This document shows, piece after piece, positions 1 through 3,468 of a DNA stretch of 6,201 nt. The first letter of the stretch is position 1. Every line of letters begins with the position of its first letter. This DNA comes from Deltaproteobacteria bacterium (GTDB lineage: Bacteria; Bdellovibrionota; UBA1018): the NCBI GenBank assembly GCA_016194835.1, contig JACQAU010000155.1, positions 1-6,201 of the forward strand, in the 5' to 3' direction. The notes below the pieces were generated by a model. It saw only the letters and a list, made by a program, of their open reading frames with translations. It made no database searches and had not been told where the DNA came from. Made by a program: the position numbers and the translations under genes.

Positions 1-241
1 ATTGCTCTGGCGCTCGTCCCAGGATTTTAGCAAACCGTGCGGCACGTGATGATCCTATGGTCTTTCGTCCCTTTTCAATATCGCAGAGGTGAGATGCAGA
101 AATACCAAGCCTATGTGCAAATTCGATCTGAGACATCTCCTCACCGAGGCGAATTGACTCTAGCATACCACCAAGCGTAAGAGCCCGCCCGGCAGCAGAT
201 TCTAAAAATATCATTGTCTTACTTTTTGCTTTAGTACGCAT
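1..241 (-). CDS. XRE-family helix-turn-helix antitoxin, C-terminus beyond left edge
   Basis: This is the putative antitoxin and autorepressor of the toxin encoded just upstream. I read it from the reverse complement. The ATG is at 239-241, and 80 residues are visible before the frame leaves the window at base 1, so the gene is partial. Residues 36-75 form a typical XRE/Cro-CI HTH: MSQIEFAHRLGISASHLCDI followed by EKGRK, the usual 'Q..-A..LG.S.S.L..IE.G' pattern. The first ~20 residues (MRTKAKSKTM...) are basic and probably form a tail. Its start lies inside the 3' end of the toxin gene, giving an 11-bp overlap that implies translational coupling. Toxin-first order is typical of higBA-type modules. 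In this family the antitoxin usually binds palindromes in its own promoter, and a candidate lies at 529-541. The HTH assignment is secure. The antitoxin role rests on gene order. Confidence 0.85.
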   Translation of the reverse strand, partial: MRTKAKSKTMIFLESAAGRALTLGGMLESIRLGEEMSQIEFAHRLGISASHLCDIEKGRKTIGSSRAARFAKILGRAPEQ

Positions 242-521
242 GTTTCGTTACCTCCGTTACTATAACAAACTCAACTTCTCCGCTGGCAGTAATTACATAA
301 ATTGCTCGATACGAACTGCTCAGTCGGATCGATCGTTGCCCTAAACGTGCTCCTTTAAGTGGTTCATCATGGTAGCCAGGGGTCTTTCTGACATTTTCAA
401 GACCCCTATTTTCTACATCGTCAACCCAAGCCGCAAGATTTTCTACAATATGCCTCGGTATTTTTTTAAGCTGCTTTTGTGCGAACTTACTGAGTTCTAC
501 CCGGTTGATCATCCCGTTCAA
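231..521 (-). CDS. RelE/HigB-type toxin (type II toxin-antitoxin mRNA interferase)
   Basis: A 96-residue protein of the RelE/ParE superfamily, whose usual length is 85-110. Family-typical features are a basic N-terminal helix (FAQKQLKKIPRHIV, residues 13-26), a second helix (LAAWVDDVE, 29-37), and the core HDEPLKGARLGQRSIRLSSS at 51-70 followed by YRAIYV. The C-terminal VTEVTKHAY ends in the His-x-Tyr seen in many RelE/StbE-like toxins. RelE/HigB members cleave ribosome-bound mRNA; ParE members poison gyrase. The RSIRLSxSYR signature favours the former, but this is by family resemblance. Start choice is open. TTG at 519-521 has AGGTG 7 nt upstream. ATG at 510-512 would give 93 residues and would lie only a few bases from the TSS of the promoter proposed at 523-552, a nearly leaderless mRNA. 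The gene appears intact. Confidence 0.87.
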   Translation of the reverse strand: MNGMINRVELSKFAQKQLKKIPRHIVENLAAWVDDVENRGLENVRKTPGYHDEPLKGARLGQRSIRLSSSYRAIYVITASGEVEFVIVTEVTKHAY

Positions 522-522
522 T

Positions 523-552
523 ATGCTACACCTAATAGGTGAAGCCAGTCAA
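523..552 (-). promoter_or_regulatory. Candidate promoter and operator of the toxin-antitoxin pair
   Basis: On the minus strand TTGACT (547-552) is followed after 18 nt by TAGCAT (523-528), 5/6 and 4/6 matches to sigma-70 hexamers. The spacer contains a perfect 13-bp inverted repeat, CACCTA-N-TAGGTG (529-541), directly abutting the -10. A repressor dimer there would block RNA polymerase, as expected for antitoxin autoregulation. The TAGGTG half-site also contains the AGGTG that could act as ribosome binding site for the TTG start, so the promoter and ribosome-binding-site readings compete. Confidence 0.45.
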
Positions 553-774
553 GAGTAATGTAGTTTTAGTTTTCTCTCAATATTTATAGAAGCTCCACCT
601 TGAGACACCGGCACAATGTACTCTTTTTAACCCCCAATATTTTGTTTACATATCTGTTCGCTGTAACTGTAACTGCATATTTACTTGATAGTTGAATATA
701 TTTCAAATAAATCAATATGTTAGCAATATAATATTTAAATTATCAACTAACAGTTTTTAAAGTAACATCATGCC
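553..774. other. AT-rich intergenic region between divergent genes
   Basis: I see no convincing gene here on either strand. It holds 2.5 tandem copies of CTGTAA (661-675), a near-palindrome TTGAATATATTTCAA (692-706), and an inverted pair TTGATA (685-690) / TATCAA (741-746). A perfect TATAAT lies at 727-732 on the plus strand and could serve as -10 for the small gene at 775. At the normal spacing upstream only CAAATA is present, a poor -35, so a promoter here is possible but weakly supported. Confidence 0.4.
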
Positions 775-996
775 GTGGCAGAAGCTATAACCCCAACCTT
801 TGGCCAACAAAAAGCTCGTAGATTTGCTAATTACCTTACTAATTTAAATAAAGAAATTTTATTGAAAAATCAAAATGAACCACAAAGACCAGATCGATCA
901 CCGGATTCGATTGCTGAAGATAAGAGTATTAATCTGTTTGATCGTGTAAGTAGTCATTACGAACTTTTTTACCGTAAAATCTTGTTGTCTAAGTAG
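775..996 (+). CDS. Small hypothetical protein
   Basis: I do not recognise this 73-residue reading frame. It starts at GTG 775; an in-frame TAA at 763 excludes any longer version. It ends at TAG 994-996. The product is hydrophilic and mixed-charge, with no signal peptide, membrane segment or Cys. The N-terminal part (GQQKARRFANYLTNLNKEIL, 10-29) looks helical. The middle (NEPQRPDRSPDSIAEDKS, 34-51) is polar and likely disordered. The end (YELFYRKILLSK) is amphipathic. No good Shine-Dalgarno precedes GTG. It stands alone on the plus strand, convergent with motB across the long inverted repeat. It could be a genuine small accessory protein, the remnant of a larger gene, or a chance frame. Confidence 0.35.
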   Translation: MAEAITPTFGQQKARRFANYLTNLNKEILLKNQNEPQRPDRSPDSIAEDKSINLFDRVSSHYELFYRKILLSK

Positions 997-999
997 AGC

Positions 1000-1263
1000 A
1001 TTAACTAAACTGCTTATTCCTTTGACACACCAGACATCAATTGTGCTAGTACACTGACAGCTTAATTTTTTCCTATTTTATAAATAATTTCCAGAACCGG
1101 CCTTTGGGGAGCTGGATGCGATTCGGCCAGGATGGCCAAGGGGCCCCAAGAGAGCCAGGATGGCGCCCGGTTATGGAAATTATTTATAAAATAGGAAAAA
1201 ATTAAGCTGTCAGTGTACTAAGATCTCGTCTGGTGTGTCAAAGGAATAAGCAGTTTAACTAAT
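1000..1263. repeat. Very long imperfect inverted repeat (giant hairpin) between convergent genes
   Basis: Two perfect arm blocks were matched by eye. The outer is 30 bp (1006-1035 with 1228-1257) and the inner 47 bp (1047-1093 with 1174-1220). A further 6 bp pair inside after one mismatch (1095-1100 with 1167-1172), and 4 bp outside (1000-1003 with 1260-1263). The arms differ only at 1036-1046 (ATCAATTGTGC) versus 1221-1227 (AGATCTC). The arms are AT-rich and the enclosed apex is GC-rich. The right end touches the motB stop codon (1263-1265). It is far longer than an intrinsic terminator and lacks a U-tract directly after the stem. Possible natures are a MITE-like nonautonomous element, an inverted duplication, a structured RNA, or a bidirectional transcription barrier. 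MotB looks full length, so no gene is visibly broken by it. Confidence 0.9.
1095..1172 (+). repeat. GC-rich multi-hairpin element at the apex of the long inverted repeat
   Basis: Within the apex lie GGCCAGGATGGCC (1125-1137) and GCCAGGATGGC (1154-1164), each a small stem with GGA in the loop, so CAGGATG occurs twice (1128-1134, 1156-1162). Between them is the palindrome GGGGCCCC (1140-1147). CCTTTGG (1101-1107) can pair with CCAAGG (1136-1141) with one bulge. The left part, GAGCTGGATGCGAT (1109-1122), and the right part, AGCCAGGATGGCG (1153-1165), resemble blocks in the motA leader on the minus strand. I take this to be a member of an interspersed hairpin repeat family. Whether it is transcribed is unknown. 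Confidence 0.6.
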
Positions 1264-2030
1264 TAAGGTGTTGACTGGTTTGGAAACGGAATCGAATCCT
1301 GCTTTGGCTCTAAAATACGGATTACCACACGGCGGTTTTTAGAGAGACTTTCCTCATCAAATTCGCCTGTGGGTTTTCTTTCCGACACAACAGGAAATGC
1401 ATCTGAATACGAAATCGCAGTCAATCTCTCCTTTTCGAATCCGTTTTCTATAAAAAGCCTTGCCACCCTGGCCGAACGAGCCCCAGAAAGCTCCCAATTA
1501 GAAGGATAAATCCCACTCAATACAGGACGACTATCAGAGTGCCCTTCGATGACTATTTTATATTTTCGTTTTTCAGCAGTTTCTCTAGTTATGATTTTTT
1601 TTGCCAATTCTTCTAATATTTTCTTGCCCTTATCTGAAATAGCAGAACTCAAAGTATCAAAAAATACAGTGGATTGAAAAATAATTTCCACTCCCGTGTA
1701 ATCTGATTTCATAATGACTTGATCTAAAATCCCCATCTCCTGCAAAATCTGAGTCATAAACTTTGCAGTTTGTTTTCCACCTGGAATATACTCTCCACCA
1801 AATTGCTTAGCCAAGGCTTCCTTAAATCCGTCGTATTGTGGGGCATCCAATTTTGCCATACTAAAGAGCATAATGAAAAAACCACAAAGCAGTGTCATCA
1901 TGTCAGCATAAGACACGAGCCAGTTCGAATCGTCATGGCCACCATGTATAATTTCTTTTTTCTCATTTTGTATGACGATCGTGTCATTAGTGGGTTTAGT
2001 TTTTTTTAAAAGTTTAAAAATTGCAGCCAT
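1263..2030 (-). CDS. motB: MotB-type stator protein, OmpA-like peptidoglycan-binding domain
   Basis: A 255-residue stator B subunit, normal length for MotB. After a basic cytoplasmic N-terminus, SNWLVSYADMMTLLCGFFIM (35-54) is the classic MotB membrane signature. Asp43 in SYADMMTLL corresponds to the proton-carrying channel Asp (Asp32 in E. coli MotB). The single helix ends near residue 58, followed by a plug/linker region and an OmpA C-terminal domain. Its peptidoglycan-binding features are EGHSDSRPV (162-170), NWELSGARSARVARLF (178-193) and KNRRVVIRI (231-239). With MotA it would form an ion-driven, wall-anchored stator. Only 4 nt separate it from motA; TAAGG overlapping the motA stop gives a short-spaced ribosome site, so coupling is likely. 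The catalytic features are intact. Membership in a flagellar or a non-flagellar motor cannot be decided from this gene alone. Confidence 0.95.
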   Translation of the reverse strand: MAAIFKLLKKTKPTNDTIVIQNEKKEIIHGGHDDSNWLVSYADMMTLLCGFFIMLFSMAKLDAPQYDGFKEALAKQFGGEYIPGGKQTAKFMTQILQEMGILDQVIMKSDYTGVEIIFQSTVFFDTLSSAISDKGKKILEELAKKIITRETAEKRKYKIVIEGHSDSRPVLSGIYPSNWELSGARSARVARLFIENGFEKERLTAISYSDAFPVVSERKPTGEFDEESLSKNRRVVIRILEPKQDSIPFPNQSTP

Positions 2031-2034
2031 ACCC

Positions 2035-2817
2035 TTAGGCAGCCTTTCTTAATACTCGATCCTTAGGCAGTAAAAACGAGTTTAAGCCCTCCCGCATTGC
2101 AATTGGATTGACTTGTGCTTTTAACATCACAGCACCTTCGATAATCATCTTTCGCAGTCTCATCTCCTCTTGTGTTCTTTCGGTTAGATTTTCTGCAATG
2201 GGAAGAAAAACCAAATTTGCCAGCGCAATCCCGTAAAGTGTTCCAATCAATCCGATTGACATTGCCGGGCCAATCATTTTTTGACTATCGGGTTGTCCTA
2301 TTTTCTGAAGCAAGCTGATCATACCAAGTGTGGTCGCCAGTAACCCAAAGGCAGGTGGAAACCGGCCAATGTTTTTGAACATATTAGCTTCGAACATGTA
2401 CCGTGCCTCTGTGGTATTTACTCTTTGCTCAAGTGTTGTTTTGATCTCTTTTTCAGTCAAAATACCTGATCCAACAAGAGTGACTGCTTCTTTCAAAAAA
2501 TCGTGTTTAATTTGTGGAATATATTCGTTAATAGCCGTAATCCCAACACTTGCTTTTTTGTTTAGCTCTATTAACTGTGAAATTACTCCCTTGAAGTCTA
2601 CTTTGTTTCTACCTAAAACACGCAATATAAATACTTTCAGTAGCGATAAAACCTTAATGAGAGGATAACTAATACTTGCCGCCGCAGTGGTTCCTCCAAT
2701 CACAATGAGAATGGCGTGGTAATCTAAGAAAAAATTAATATTACCGGTTATCGAGCTCAATGCCAGATACATCACTCCAACGCCTAACAACACGCCAAAT
2801 GATGAAGAGAAATTCAT
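2035..2817 (-). CDS. motA: MotA/PomA-type stator channel protein
   Basis: A 260-residue MotA. I choose ATG 2815-2817 because AGGAGG lies 6 nt upstream and MNFSSSFGVLLGVGVMYLAL begins TM1 directly, as in the family. The frame is open further to an ATG at 2941-2943, but those 42 extra codons read through a hairpin repeat. Four helices are visible at about 6-22, 33-50, 154-172 and 184-206. The cytoplasmic loop (52-150) carries charged segments such as LEQRVNTTEARYMFEAN (129-145), where MotA contacts FliG in the known system. Family hallmarks are PPAFGLLATTLGMISLL (154-170) and GTLYGIALANLVFLPIAENL (192-211). The prolines at 154/155 and 206 match the functionally important prolines of MotA. The C-terminus is cytoplasmic and basic. 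It pairs with the downstream motB to form the stator. Confidence 0.95.
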   Translation of the reverse strand: MNFSSSFGVLLGVGVMYLALSSITGNINFFLDYHAILIVIGGTTAAASISYPLIKVLSLLKVFILRVLGRNKVDFKGVISQLIELNKKASVGITAINEYIPQIKHDFLKEAVTLVGSGILTEKEIKTTLEQRVNTTEARYMFEANMFKNIGRFPPAFGLLATTLGMISLLQKIGQPDSQKMIGPAMSIGLIGTLYGIALANLVFLPIAENLTERTQEEMRLRKMIIEGAVMLKAQVNPIAMREGLNSFLLPKDRVLRKAA

Positions 2818-2820
2818 GCT

Positions 2821-2942
2821 CGCCCTCCTGGGCTGCGCTTGCAACTTCGAGGCAGGATAGCCGAGAAGACCGGCTGTCCAATGGACAGCCAAGTCCATGA
2901 ATGGACTTGTAGGTAAGTGCACTCGCTTCCAGCTCGTGTGCA
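2821..2942 (-). repeat. Array of five short hairpins in the leader of motA
   Basis: The 147-bp gap between the CNBD gene and motA is filled by consecutive inverted repeats, GC-richer than the flanks. In minus-strand order the first four are: TGCACACG/CGAGTGCA (2918-2942, one mismatch, TGGA in the loop); AAGTCCAT/ATGGACTT (2891-2908, 2-nt loop); GGCTGTCCA/TGGACAGCC (2872-2890, 1-nt centre); and CTTCTCGGC/GCCTCGAAG (2845-2868, two mismatches). The fifth is GCCC-AGGA-GGGC (2822-2833), which displays the motA Shine-Dalgarno in its loop. It interrupts an operon that is otherwise overlapping, so it may set a different motAB output through mRNA processing, stability or translation control. It could equally be a passively inserted repeat. 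Confidence 0.75.
2824..2829 (-). promoter_or_regulatory. Shine-Dalgarno of motA
   Basis: AGGAGG on the minus strand sits 6 nt before ATG 2815-2817 and decides the motA start. Its AGGA forms the loop of a 4-bp GC stem (2822-2833), so access by the ribosome could be modulated by RNA folding or an RNA-binding protein. Confidence 0.8.
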
Positions 2943-2964
2943 TTGTATTGTCTGAATTGTCATC

Positions 2965-3468
2965 TTAAGCCGCCTCCTTTTTTAGAGCGCTCTTCCATAG
3001 TTGGTATTGACTAATGACGTAATTGTCATCAAGTTCTCTGAGTCGACTGACCAGGTTTTGTATACAAGTTTCATAAAAGCGCATTTTTAAATCTTTAGAG
3101 TTATTTAAAAAGCTATTGAAATCTTCTTTTGAAATAAAAAATGCATAACACTCTGTCAGTGCTCTTACGGTGGCAGAGCGTGGATTGTCATCAATCAAAG
3201 ACATTTCTCCAAAAAAACTGCCTTCTCTTAATTGCCCGACATCGTAGAGTTCTCCACTGAGTTTGTTGGCTTTAAATATGCCAACCACACCTTTAATCAT
3301 TAGATAAAGTCCCCACGAAAGCTCCCCTTCGATTACGATATTAGAATAAGCCTCAAACGAAGTCCCGTGACCCAATCGGATTAGTTCACCGAGTTCTGTA
3401 TCTGTAAAAGCTTTCAAAAGCTTAATACCTTTAAGTAATTCTACGCTCGGTTTTAATATCTCTACCAT
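2965..3468 (-). CDS. Stand-alone cyclic-nucleotide-binding domain (CNBD) protein
   Basis: A 167-residue protein that is almost entirely one cyclic-nucleotide-binding beta-barrel (about 12-125). Repeat-like features are IVIEGELSWGLYLMIKGVV (44-62) and the phosphate-binding cassette FGEMSLIDDNPRSATVRA (86-103). The cassette holds the Gly-Glu and Arg-Ser-Ala that contact the ribose-phosphate in CRP/PKA-type domains, so nucleotide binding is plausible. The C-terminal ~40 residues (RFYETCIQNLVSRLRELDDN...) form a helix. There is no DNA-binding HTH, so it is not a CRP/FNR regulator and more likely acts by protein contact. Ligand (cAMP, cGMP, c-di-GMP or none) cannot be read from sequence. The start ATG 3466-3468 is preceded by AAGGTGG and overlaps the upstream gene by 7 bp (ATGGTAG), indicating coupling to the FliF/FliG-like gene. 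Its position between rotor-like and stator genes suggests a signalling input to the motor. Confidence 0.88.
   Translation of the reverse strand: MVEILKPSVELLKGIKLLKAFTDTELGELIRLGHGTSFEAYSNIVIEGELSWGLYLMIKGVVGIFKANKLSGELYDVGQLREGSFFGEMSLIDDNPRSATVRALTECYAFFISKEDFNSFLNNSKDLKMRFYETCIQNLVSRLRELDDNYVISQYQLWKSALKKEAA

Noticed and set aside
661..675. CTGTAA tandem repeats as a CRISPR-like or iteron array
   Set aside because: There are only 2.5 copies of a 6-bp unit with no spacers and no associated genes.
1173..1205. Ten-codon frame (MEIIYKIGKN) after AGGATGG in the inverted repeat
   Set aside because: The spacing resembles the motA arrangement, but it is very short, lies in the right arm, and has no support as a peptide.
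1006..1257. Ordinary intrinsic terminator for motB and the convergent small gene
   Set aside because: The arms are several times longer than a terminator stem, AT-rich, and not followed directly by a U-tract on either strand. It may still impede transcription.
1770..2009. Plus-strand frame opposite motB, and similar frames opposite motA, the CNBD gene, the fusion gene and the TPR gene
   Set aside because: They lie antisense to well-supported genes, have no domain signatures, and are explained as shadow frames.
2818..2943. Longer MotA starting at ATG 2941-2943 (302 residues)
   Set aside because: The extra 42 residues are translated hairpin repeat with no Shine-Dalgarno. ATG 2815-2817 has AGGAGG at 6 nt and starts TM1 as in the family.
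2942..2947. TACAAT as -10 of a separate motA promoter on the minus strand
   Set aside because: At 16-18 nt upstream there is no sequence resembling TTGACA, and the hexamer overlaps the first hairpin of the array.
2965..3468. CRP/FNR transcription factor
   Set aside because: The protein ends about 40 residues after the CNBD, with no helix-turn-helix domain.
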